DNA of 51,031 nt from Limnohabitans sp. (GTDB lineage Bacteria > Pseudomonadota > Gammaproteobacteria > Burkholderiales > Burkholderiaceae_C): assembly GCA_024642215.1 (NCBI GenBank), contig JAHEBO010000001.1:68729-119759 (forward strand), in the 5' to 3' direction. A program made the translations under genes and the position numbers. The notes below the pieces were generated by a model that ran no database searches, was not told the origin of the DNA, and worked only from the letters and a program-made list of their open reading frames with translations. Below are positions 36,025 through 43,954 of the stretch, piece by piece; position 1 is the first letter of the stretch; each line of letters starts with the position of its first letter.

Positions 36025-37110
36025 ATGAGCTTGGCACAAATACATCTCATTCGAGAACGTTTGCGTCGCTTAGGTGCGCGGCCAACCCATGAGCAGCGTA
36101 TTTTGCGTCTATGGGCGCAGGCCAAGCCACAAAATAGCGGAAGACGGCCGCTCGAGAGCTTTATGCCGACGGCTTTGCGTGATGACTTGCCGCAATTGAC
36201 CAAGGACTTGAACGGTCTGCTGCGCTTGCAATCTGAACACCCGGCTGAAGATGGTTCGGTCAGGTGGTTGTTGGCTTTGAAAGACGGTCAAACTGTTGAA
36301 ACTGTGGGCTTGCCGCGTGATGGTGTGTGTGTGTCATCGCAGGTGGGGTGTGCCGTTGGCTGTGTGTTTTGCATGACAGGTCGCGACGGTTTGATCAGGC
36401 AGGTGGGTAGCGCCGAGATTGTGGCGCAAGTCGCCTTTGCAAGATTGCATCGCCCCGTCAAAAAAGTGGTGTTCATGGGCATGGGAGAGCCCGCACACAA
36501 CTTGGACAACGTGATGGAGGCTATCGAGGTCCTGGGCACTGTGGGCAACATCGCGCACAAATCTTTGGTGTTTTCGACGGTCGGCGATCCGCGTGTGTTT
36601 GAGCGATTGCCAACGGGTTTGGTCAAGCCTGCAATGGCTGTGTCCTTGCACACCACGCGTGCTGATTTGCGTTCACAGTTATTGCCACGTGCACCCAAAA
36701 TGTCTCCTGAAGAACTGGTCGAGGCCGCCGAAATTTATGCGCGTCAAACCGGTTATCCCATTCAGTATCAGTGGACCTTGCTTGACGGGGTGAATGACTC
36801 TGAAGAAGAGTTAGACGGCATTGTTCGTTTGCTCAAAGGCAAATATGCCTTGATGAACATGATCCCTTACAACGCCATCGATGACTTGCCCTTCAAACGT
36901 CCTACTTGGGAACGCGCAGCAGCCATTGCGCGAACTTTGCATCAGCGAGGTATTTTGACCAAGCTGAGAAATTCAGCGGGTCAAGATGTGGAGGGCGGTT
37001 GCGGACAGTTGCGTGCACGTGCCCTACAGTCCGCGTTAAAAGATGTGCCCGTCAAGGATCAGGCAATGCCCGTTCACTTTGTCAGCGCAAAGCCCGCAAC
37101 AGTTTTGTAA
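36025..37110 (+). CDS. RlmN/Cfr-family radical SAM RNA methyltransferase paralogue
   Basis: This 361-residue protein has the radical SAM cluster CAVGCVFC (Cys109, Cys113, Cys116) and both extra cysteines of the RlmN/Cfr mechanism: Cys102, seven residues before the cluster as in E. coli RlmN, and Cys326 in VEGGCGQLRA, which would carry the methylene. GMGEPAHNLDNV and SLHTTRADLRSQLLP bind SAM. The N-terminal part differs from standard RlmN, lacking the usual opening and having ESFMPTALRDDLPQLTKD instead, and the gene is not beside hisS/ispG/pilF where canonical rlmN sits. It probably methylates a ribosomal or transfer RNA adenine carbon; whether A2503 or another site is unclear. It starts 43 bases after gph. 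Confidence 0.85.
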   Translation: MSLAQIHLIRERLRRLGARPTHEQRILRLWAQAKPQNSGRRPLESFMPTALRDDLPQLTKDLNGLLRLQSEHPAEDGSVRWLLALKDGQTVETVGLPRDGVCVSSQVGCAVGCVFCMTGRDGLIRQVGSAEIVAQVAFARLHRPVKKVVFMGMGEPAHNLDNVMEAIEVLGTVGNIAHKSLVFSTVGDPRVFERLPTGLVKPAMAVSLHTTRADLRSQLLPRAPKMSPEELVEAAEIYARQTGYPIQYQWTLLDGVNDSEEELDGIVRLLKGKYALMNMIPYNAIDDLPFKRPTWERAAAIARTLHQRGILTKLRNSAGQDVEGGCGQLRARALQSALKDVPVKDQAMPVHFVSAKPATVL

Positions 37111-37267
37111 TGGTCTGAGATTTGACGCACTCGTCTTGGCTGATGAGATCGTCAATGTGACTGTAAGGCTTGTCACCACTGAGGTTCATTGTGGCGTTGA
37201 GTTTTCGTAACGCCGCCACCCAACAAATCTGAAACGGTGGGTGAAGCTTCGACGGTTCATGGGTTGA

Positions 37268-38179
37268 TTATTTCACTTTGGGAAAGATTCCGCTTGACAG
37301 GGCTGTGCCAAAAACGACCACCACGCCCAGCAATATCATGCTCAAGGTTACCGACTCGTTCAAAAAAGCCACACCGTAAATCAGGGCGAAAACAGGAATT
37401 AAAAACGTCACCGTTAAGGCTTTGGCGGGGCCAGCCCGATTGACCAAGCGAAAGTAAAAAATGTAGGCAATGCCAGTGCATGCCACGCCCAAAATGATCA
37501 ATGCCCCCCACGCTTGGGCGCTTGGCATGACCGCTGGCATGGCCCAAAATGCTGGCAAGGTGAGCGCCAAAGTGGCGCCCAATTGACTGCCCGTGGCCGA
37601 CACCAAGGGCGGTAAATTGGGCATGTACTTTTTAGTGAAGCTGCCTGAAATGGCATAGCACAAGGTGGCCAACAAGCAAGCCGCGATGGCCGTGTATTGG
37701 CCCCAAGCGCTGGCATCCGGGTTGGCTGCGCTGTGGTAATTGGTTTGGTTGCTGGCCAACAGGGCAACGCCCATAAAGCCAATGATCAAACCCGCAATTC
37801 GCCAAAGATTCAAGCGATCTCCTAGCCAAACCCAGGCGACCATGGCCGCAAACAAGGGGACCGCCGCATTCAAGATGGCTGAGAGTCCTGTAGAGATGTG
37901 CAATACAGCATAAGCAAAAAGCGCAAATGGCAGTGCTGAGTTGAAGGCGCCAAAGCCGAGGATGAGTTTCCAATTCTTTTGGAAAATGGGCCAGTGTCCT
38001 TGTCGCAACATGAAGGGCCCTAAAAACAAAGTGGCCACAAACACGCGAGTCCATGCAGTGGCCAAGGGGCCAAACTCTGATGCCCCAATGCGCATGAATA
38101 AAAAGGAAGAGCCCCACAAGGCGGCCAGCAAAAGGTAATCCACTCGCCAATCTGGCGAGTTATTTGGGTTCAAACTCAT
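37268..38179 (-). CDS. EamA/DMT-superfamily transporter
   Basis: This 303-residue membrane protein has ten predicted helices in two EamA repeats (about 10-140 and 160-295). RVFVATLFLGPFML and FAAMVAWVWLGDRLNLWRIAG are typical. Family members export amino acids or other small metabolites; the substrate cannot be told. Its ATG overlaps the ogt stop (ATGA). The 157 bases beyond its stop, toward the RlmN-like gene, show no convincing gene or terminator. Confidence 0.92.
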   Translation of the reverse strand: MSLNPNNSPDWRVDYLLLAALWGSSFLFMRIGASEFGPLATAWTRVFVATLFLGPFMLRQGHWPIFQKNWKLILGFGAFNSALPFALFAYAVLHISTGLSAILNAAVPLFAAMVAWVWLGDRLNLWRIAGLIIGFMGVALLASNQTNYHSAANPDASAWGQYTAIAACLLATLCYAISGSFTKKYMPNLPPLVSATGSQLGATLALTLPAFWAMPAVMPSAQAWGALIILGVACTGIAYIFYFRLVNRAGPAKALTVTFLIPVFALIYGVAFLNESVTLSMILLGVVVVFGTALSSGIFPKVK

Positions 38180-38724
38180 AAGTTGCTTGTGACCGATGTA
38201 GAAGTTTCAAGGGCATTTTCAAGTTGGAGCAAGGCATTTTTCCGCCACACACCACCGGCATAGCCAGTTAACTGCCCCTGTCCCCCCAACACCCTGTGAC
38301 AGGGAATCAAGATGCTGATGGGGTTGCGACCAATGGCGGTGCCCACGGCTCTGACTGCACTGGGTTTGCCAATGGCTGCGGCCAATTCACCATAGCTGCA
38401 AGTTGCGCCTTGTGGAATGCTCAGCAACGCTTGCCAGACAGCTTGCTGAAAAGCCGTACCACCGCTCATGTCGATGGGAATGCCTTGAAGCCAATCGCGC
38501 GCAGATTGCTTGCGCGGTAATTTTGAATGCCAGTAATTGTTCAGCAATGCTTCGGCCTTGACCAAGAAGGTGTTGCTGGGGCTGGCGCGCCACGGATGAA
38601 CATCGGGATGGTGCTTTTGCCCTTCAAACCAGACGCCATTCAGTCCCGCAGGGCTGGCCGACAAAGTGATCGCACCCCAAGGACTGGTGATCTGTTTGAA
38701 GCAGGTTTGGGAATGAAATTGCAT
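38176..38724 (-). CDS. ogt: Methylated-DNA--protein-cysteine methyltransferase
   Basis: This 182-residue DNA repair protein removes O6-methylguanine (and O4-methylthymine) lesions by irreversible transfer to Cys142 in ILIPCHRV. The helix-turn-helix-like segment TCSYGELAAAIGKPSAVRAVG and Arg in the recognition helix are conserved. There is no Ada regulatory domain, so it is the Ogt/AGT type. It is coupled to the EamA exporter and divergent from the phosphohexomutase. Confidence 0.95.
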   Translation of the reverse strand: MQFHSQTCFKQITSPWGAITLSASPAGLNGVWFEGQKHHPDVHPWRASPSNTFLVKAEALLNNYWHSKLPRKQSARDWLQGIPIDMSGGTAFQQAVWQALLSIPQGATCSYGELAAAIGKPSAVRAVGTAIGRNPISILIPCHRVLGGQGQLTGYAGGVWRKNALLQLENALETSTSVTSNL

Positions 38725-38800
38725 GCAATGATCCTATCCGATTTCAGGTGCATCCACCTACAATGGAGGTCTGTTTGCACCACCTTTGGGTTTGTACTTT

Positions 38801-40204
38801 ATGCAAGTCACGGCATCAATTTTCAAGGCTTACGATATTCGTGGCACCTTTCCAAGAACCCTCAACGAAGACTTGGCCGAAGGCTTAGGCCGAGCCTTTG
38901 GCACCTTGGCCTTGAAAGAGGGGCGTGGCACTGTGGCCGTCGGCCGCGATGGTCGTTTGAGTGGTCCTGTCTTGTCAGGTGCCTTGATGCGCGGGTTGGT
39001 GTCGGTGGGCGTTCAAGTCATTGATGTGGGCCTGACCACCACACCGCAACTTTACTTTGCGGCGCATACCGTTTGCGACAGCGGCATTCAAGTGACAGGC
39101 AGTCACAACCCCAAAGATGACAATGGCTTCAAGATGGTGCTGGGCGGTCGGGCTATTTATGGCGATGAAATTCAAGCATTGCGACAAGTGATCGAAAACG
39201 AAACTTGGGTCTTGGCCGACAAGGGCGGCGTGCGCTCGCATGACATCATGCCTGCTTACATTCAAAGAATTGTCAGTGGCATTCAACTCAGTCGCCCCAT
39301 GAAAATAGTGGTCGACTCCGGCAATGGCATTGCAGGCGCCAGTGCGCCAGATATCTTTCGTGCCATTGGCTGTGAAGTGATCGAACTGTTCAGTGAAGTC
39401 GATGGCAATTTTCCAAACCATCATCCCGATCCCAGCAAACCTGAAAATCTCCAAGACCTCATTGCGGCTTTACAAAGCACGGACGCAGAATTGGGCTTGG
39501 CCTTTGATGGTGATGGCGATCGTTTGGGCATCGTCACCAAAGATGGTGAAACCATTTATCCCGATCGCCAGATGCAATTGTTTGCGCAGGATGTGCTCAG
39601 CCGTGTTCCGCATGGCACCATTTTGTTTGACGTCAAATGCTCGCAACGTTTGGCGCCCGCCATTCGCGCGGCAGGCGGTACACCGTTGATGTACAAGACG
39701 GGCCACTCCTTGATCAAAGCCAAGATGAAAGAGATTGAAGCTGCCGGCGGTCAAGCGCCATTGGGCGGCGAAATGAGTGGCCATGTCTTCTTCAAAGAGC
39801 GTTGGTATGGCTTTGACGACGGCACCTACGCGGGTTGTCGTTTGTTGGAAATTGTGAGCCGCAGTCCTGACGCCAACGTGGTTCTCAAGGCACTGCCCAC
39901 CAGTTTCAGTACCCCTGAATTGAATGTGGCTTGCCAAGAGGGTGAGCCGCATCAACTGACTGCCCAACTCCTGTCTGTGGCGTCAACTCATTTCAGTTCG
40001 CCCGCAGAAATCTCAAGCATTGATGGCTTGCGTGTTGATTGGCCAGATGGTTTTGGGCTCATTCGGGCCTCCAACACCACGCCCGTTTTGGTGTTGCGAT
40101 TTGAAGGTCAAACGCAAGCTGCATTGAATCGCATCGAGCACGACATGCTGACATTGCTGCGCACGGTAAAGCCCGATGCGAATTTGCAAAGTGCAGCGCA
40201 CTGA
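38801..40204 (+). CDS. Phosphomannomutase/phosphoglucomutase
   Basis: This 467-residue alpha-D-phosphohexomutase of the AlgC/PMM-PGM type interconverts hexose 1- and 6-phosphates for envelope polysaccharides. Ser101 in VTGSHNPKDD is the phosphorylated serine, DGDGDR (Asp236, Asp238, Asp240) binds magnesium, and GGEMSGHVFF binds the sugar. The ATG at 38801 gives the conserved opening SIFKAYDIRG; the frame extends to a TTG at 38786. A GGAGGT at 38765-38770 is too far upstream to be the ribosome site and lies near a -10-like TACAAT (38759-38764). Confidence 0.94.
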   Translation: MQVTASIFKAYDIRGTFPRTLNEDLAEGLGRAFGTLALKEGRGTVAVGRDGRLSGPVLSGALMRGLVSVGVQVIDVGLTTTPQLYFAAHTVCDSGIQVTGSHNPKDDNGFKMVLGGRAIYGDEIQALRQVIENETWVLADKGGVRSHDIMPAYIQRIVSGIQLSRPMKIVVDSGNGIAGASAPDIFRAIGCEVIELFSEVDGNFPNHHPDPSKPENLQDLIAALQSTDAELGLAFDGDGDRLGIVTKDGETIYPDRQMQLFAQDVLSRVPHGTILFDVKCSQRLAPAIRAAGGTPLMYKTGHSLIKAKMKEIEAAGGQAPLGGEMSGHVFFKERWYGFDDGTYAGCRLLEIVSRSPDANVVLKALPTSFSTPELNVACQEGEPHQLTAQLLSVASTHFSSPAEISSIDGLRVDWPDGFGLIRASNTTPVLVLRFEGQTQAALNRIEHDMLTLLRTVKPDANLQSAAH

Positions 40205-40235
40205 GCGCATCGTTTCAAGACCGAAAAAAGAATTT

Positions 40236-41549
40236 GTGAAAGCTGCTTTGTCTCTGTGGTTTTACAGCACCCTGATGAAAGGGGCGAAGCCTTTGCTGCG
40301 CCGAAAACTTCGCCGAAGAGCCAAGGCCGAAGCGCTGTATGGCCAATTCGTCGAGGAGCGTTTGGGCCATTACACCAACGCCTCACAGGGTGATTGGGTG
40401 TGGGTGCATGCCGTGTCTTTGGGTGAAACGCGCACCGCAGGTATTTTATTGAAAGGCCTGCGTGAGAACTTTCCCGGTTTGCGCTTGCTCCTAACCCATG
40501 GCACAGCAACAGGCCGCGAAGAAGGACACAAACTGCTGCAGCCAGGGGACGTTCAAGTTTGGCAGCCTTGGGATTCTCCAGACGTCGTGGCTCGATTCTT
40601 CAAAGCCTTTCAGCCTCGTCTAGGGCTCATTTTGGAAACCGAAATTTGGCCCAACTGGGTGCGCTGTGCGCAGCAATTCAAAGTGCCGCTGGTGTTGGTC
40701 AATGCCCGCATGAGTGAAAAATCCATGCGCAAAGCCATGCGCTGGCCATCATTGATGACCTCGGCCTATGCTGGATTGAGTGCTGTGTTGGCTCAAACCA
40801 AAGACGATGCGGCAAGGCTGCAAACTTTGGGGGCACACGTTGCCAAGGTCACGGGCAATTTGAAATTTGATGCCACGCCCGATTCAGTCCAAGTTTCACT
40901 GGGCCAAGCATGGCGAGCAAATTTGACACAGCCCATATTGATGTTGGCCAGTTCTCGTGAAGGCGAGGAGCGTTTGTGGTTGCAGGCATGGCAGCGCTTT
41001 GTAGCCGCCAACCCCAATGCGCACGTCCAGTGGCTGGTGGTGCCACGTCATCCGCAGCGGGTCAACGACGTTGCGCAACTCTTGGCACAACATGGATGGC
41101 AAGTTTCTCGCCGATCCACTTGGGGTGCAGAAGAGGGCAATGGGCCACCTTCAAACACAGCACACCCCAATATTTTCTTAGGTGACAGTTTGGGCGAAAT
41201 GGCCTTGTATTACAGCTTGGCCGATGTGGCCTTGTTGGGGGGCAGCTTCGAGCCATTGGGGGGGCAAAACCTGATAGAGGCGGCTGCTTGTGGCTGTCCT
41301 GTTGTGATGGGGCCGCACACATTTAATTTTGCGGAAGCTTCGCTGGCCGCTGTAAGCGAGGGCGCTGCATTGCGTGCAGACGATATGGATGCCGCCATCA
41401 AAAAAGCTGTTGCCCTGGCGCAAGATACGCAAGCCCGAAAACAACATTCGTTCAATGCAAGCAAGTTTGCCGGGCAGCACGGTGGTGCAACTCAGCGCAC
41501 AGTCTTGGCTGTGCGCGAGTGGCTCATCAAGGGTTCAGCAGGGCATTGA
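40236..41549 (+). CDS. waaA: 3-deoxy-D-manno-octulosonic acid (Kdo) transferase
   Basis: This 437-residue GT30 glycosyltransferase adds Kdo to lipid A precursor at the inner membrane. The N-terminal anchor is VKAALSLWFYSTLM, followed by the basic PLLRRKLRRRAKAE, VWVHAVSLGET with the catalytic-region Glu, ETEIWPNWV and GGSFEPLGGQNLIEAAACG near the C-terminus. A GTG at 40236 is preferred because it gives a normal WaaA start; an ATG at 40176 in the same frame would overlap the mutase and add 20 unmatched residues. The 3' end overlaps the convergent TolC-family gene by 23 bases. Confidence 0.92.
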   Translation: MKAALSLWFYSTLMKGAKPLLRRKLRRRAKAEALYGQFVEERLGHYTNASQGDWVWVHAVSLGETRTAGILLKGLRENFPGLRLLLTHGTATGREEGHKLLQPGDVQVWQPWDSPDVVARFFKAFQPRLGLILETEIWPNWVRCAQQFKVPLVLVNARMSEKSMRKAMRWPSLMTSAYAGLSAVLAQTKDDAARLQTLGAHVAKVTGNLKFDATPDSVQVSLGQAWRANLTQPILMLASSREGEERLWLQAWQRFVAANPNAHVQWLVVPRHPQRVNDVAQLLAQHGWQVSRRSTWGAEEGNGPPSNTAHPNIFLGDSLGEMALYYSLADVALLGGSFEPLGGQNLIEAAACGCPVVMGPHTFNFAEASLAAVSEGAALRADDMDAAIKKAVALAQDTQARKQHSFNASKFAGQHGGATQRTVLAVREWLIKGSAGH

Positions 41550-42846
41550 TGGAAGCCAAATCGGCTTCTGTCAAAGCGCCAGCTGCTTGGCGCAATTTCA
41601 ATTGGCCCATTAACACGTCGTAACGAGCTTTGGCCAAATCACGTTTGGTTTGGAACAATTGACTTTGGCTGTTCAAGACATCAATGTTAATGCGAACACC
41701 CACTTGGTATCCCAACTTGTTGGCGTCCAAAGCACTTTGGCTAGAAGCTTCGGCAGCTTGCAGCGCGTTGACTTGGCCTAAACCTGATTGCAAGCCAAAG
41801 TAAGCGGTGCGAGTGGCTTGGGCCACGTTGCGTTCGGCTGCGTCAAGATCTGAACGTGCTTTTTCTTCTAAGGCCACAGTTTCTTTGATGCGATTTTGCG
41901 TAGCAAAGCCTGCAAACAAAGGCATGTTGAATGCCAAGGTGACGCTGTTGGTGTTGGAATCAATTTGCGATGTGTTGATGCCCTTGCCATTTTTATAGCG
42001 GGTCGGTGTGTAGCCTGCCACCAAGTCCAGGGTGGGTTTGTGGCCGGCTTCAGCTTTGCTGGTTTCTAATTTGGCAATCTCCAAAGCCGCACGGCTTTGG
42101 ATGACGTTGGGGTTTAAGGCCGAAGACTGTTCTACCCATTGGTCCAAAGTTTGTGCTTCAGGGCCAGACAGTTTGGCTTTGCTTGAAAGTGACTTGGGCT
42201 CAATGTTGTTCAAGCCAACCAGTTGGTTCAAGGCCAAACGTTTAATGCGCAAATCATTGTCAGCTGCAATTTCTTGTGCCAAGACCAAGTCGTAACGCGC
42301 TTGTGCTTCGCGGGTATCGGTGATGGTGGAGGTGCCCACTTCAAAGTTGCGTTTGGCAGCAGCCAGTTGTTCCGCCACGGCTACTTTTTGTGCTTTGACA
42401 AAGTCCAAACTTTCGCGCGACACCAACACATCGAAATAGGCTTGGCTAAGACGAACCATCAAATCTTGTTCGGCCGCTTTGAGTTGAACGCTGGCCAATT
42501 CCAATTGACGTTGGCCTTGTTGGTAGCTGGCAAAGTTGGCAGGGCGGTACAGGGGCTGTGACGCACTCAGTGTGGCTGCCTTGCTTTGTGAGGTGACTGT
42601 TTGCGCTGCAGCAATCAGTTCAACATCGGTCTTGTTGACGTTGGCCGTCAAACCGATGGTGGGCAACAACAGGGCCTTGGCTTGGTCGCCCTTAGACAAA
42701 TTGGCTGTGTACTGAGACTGCGCTGCCTTGTAGGTGGCGTCGTAGCTGCGAGCTGTTTCGTACAAGGACATCAGGCTTTGTGCTTGTGCTGATCCAGCGA
42801 AAGCAGCAGAGATGGCCAACGTGATGGGAAGAAAGCGCAAATTCAT
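41527..42846 (-). CDS. TolC-family outer-membrane efflux channel
   Basis: This 439-residue protein has a signal peptide (MNLRFLPITLAISAAFAGSAQA, about 1-22) and two repeats of long alpha-helices and beta segments, with SLMSLYETARSYDATYKAA at the mature N-terminus, as in TolC. It forms the outer-membrane exit duct for tripartite efflux or type I secretion. The ATG at 42846 has GAAAGA upstream; an in-frame ATG at 42864 is less likely. It is the last gene of a minus-strand series that starts with a TetR-adaptor-RND operon, so it may be the exit duct for that pump. Confidence 0.94.
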   Translation of the reverse strand: MNLRFLPITLAISAAFAGSAQAQSLMSLYETARSYDATYKAAQSQYTANLSKGDQAKALLLPTIGLTANVNKTDVELIAAAQTVTSQSKAATLSASQPLYRPANFASYQQGQRQLELASVQLKAAEQDLMVRLSQAYFDVLVSRESLDFVKAQKVAVAEQLAAAKRNFEVGTSTITDTREAQARYDLVLAQEIAADNDLRIKRLALNQLVGLNNIEPKSLSSKAKLSGPEAQTLDQWVEQSSALNPNVIQSRAALEIAKLETSKAEAGHKPTLDLVAGYTPTRYKNGKGINTSQIDSNTNSVTLAFNMPLFAGFATQNRIKETVALEEKARSDLDAAERNVAQATRTAYFGLQSGLGQVNALQAAEASSQSALDANKLGYQVGVRINIDVLNSQSQLFQTKRDLAKARYDVLMGQLKLRQAAGALTEADLASINALLNP

Positions 42847-42891
42847 GTAAATCTTTCGTGGCATGAGCCAAGTTGAGATAAAAGTCAGAAA

Positions 42892-43230
42892 TCAATAAAC
42901 GGGAATGCTGGGGTCCACTTGACTGGACCATGCATTGATACCACCACTGATGTTGGTGATGTTGGCAAAACCATGGTGTTCTAAAAATGCAGCAACTTGC
43001 ATGCTGCGGCCACCGTGATGGCATAAACAAGCAACAGGTCGGTTCTTGTCCAATTCAAACATACGTGCCGGCACGGTTTGCATGGGCATGATCATGACTT
43101 CGCAGCCTTCCGGTGCAATGCTGGCCAATTGACATTCCCAAGTTTCACGAACGTCCAAAACCAAAGGCACACCTTGCGGTGCCACCTCTTGCAGCCAGTC
43201 TTTGAATTGAGTGGGACTAATTTGTTGCAT
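42892..43230 (-). CDS. Single-domain rhodanese-like protein
   Basis: This 112-residue protein is one rhodanese domain: LVLDVRETWE near 24-33 and the catalytic loop CHHGGR with Cys70, then GFANITNISGGINAW. The loop fits a sulfurtransferase active on persulfide (six-residue loop), not a Cdc25-like phosphatase. The ATG at 43230 directly follows the Pcm-like stop (two bases), so the two are translationally coupled. The sulfur acceptor is unknown. Confidence 0.93.
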   Translation of the reverse strand: MQQISPTQFKDWLQEVAPQGVPLVLDVRETWECQLASIAPEGCEVMIMPMQTVPARMFELDKNRPVACLCHHGGRSMQVAAFLEHHGFANITNISGGINAWSSQVDPSIPVY

Positions 43231-43232
43231 GT

Positions 43233-43898
43233 TTAAAACGAAAAACGGTTGTGCTCGGGGAAACCTTGCAAACGCGGTGCAACGGTATCCCACGGTTGTG
43301 ATGTTTGCCACTGCTGCTCGCTGGTGCGAGTGATCAGACTGGCGCGCATGACAGGCTCTTCGCCTACCACGGCCAAAAGGCGGCCACCGATCTTCAATTG
43401 GTTCAACAAAACTTGAGGAACTTCAGGCACAGAGCCACTGAGGAAAATGACATCAAAAGGTCCATCAGCTGGTGCCCCTTGGCTGCCATCGGCGTTGCGA
43501 ACTTCGACGTTGGCAATGCCAGCTGCTTGCAGGTTGGCGCGAGCTTGTTGCGCCAGAGTACTGTCAATTTCCAAACTGAGAACAGAGGCCGCTTGGTGCG
43601 CAGCCAATGCGGCCATGTAACCGGAGCCTGTGCCAATTTCCAAAACTTTGTCTGTGGCTTGAATGGCCGCATCTTGCAAGAAGCGAGCTTCAACTCGGGG
43701 GGCCAACATCATTTGTCCCGCAGTGCCGTGGGCTTGCAAAGGGATTTCCATGTCCACAAATGCCAAAGCCTTGTGCGCCATCGGCACGAAATCTTCACGT
43801 TTAACCGCCGACAACAGCGACAAGACCTGTCCATCCAAGACATCCCAAGGACGAATTTGCTGTTCGATCATGTTGAAGCGGGCGATATCATTGTTCAT
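43233..43898 (-). CDS. Protein-L-isoaspartate O-methyltransferase-like protein (diverged)
   Basis: This 221-residue protein has the Pcm fold with the SAM motif VLEIGTGSGYMAALAA and the Pcm-like GGRLLAVVGEEPVM. However, the segment that in Pcm reads GQTISQP, with the serine and threonine of the active-site loop, is here GTAGQMMLAP, and the conserved C-terminal FVPL is absent. It may therefore not repair isoaspartate. GGAG lies six bases before the ATG. It is coupled to a rhodanese gene and followed by tolC, a grouping I recall from related genera. Confidence 0.8.
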   Translation of the reverse strand: MNNDIARFNMIEQQIRPWDVLDGQVLSLLSAVKREDFVPMAHKALAFVDMEIPLQAHGTAGQMMLAPRVEARFLQDAAIQATDKVLEIGTGSGYMAALAAHQAASVLSLEIDSTLAQQARANLQAAGIANVEVRNADGSQGAPADGPFDVIFLSGSVPEVPQVLLNQLKIGGRLLAVVGEEPVMRASLITRTSEQQWQTSQPWDTVAPRLQGFPEHNRFSF

Positions 43899-43954
43899 GG
43901 TTACTCCAGGGGGTATCAGATTCTAACTAACTCCATTTTAGCTTCTGGCCGGGC

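Noticed and set aside
37082-37189. 35-codon minus-strand ORF (MNLSGDKPYSH...) running into the 3' end of the RlmN-like gene
   Set aside because: No ribosome site, no recognised family, and a third of it lies antisense to a real gene; too short to support.
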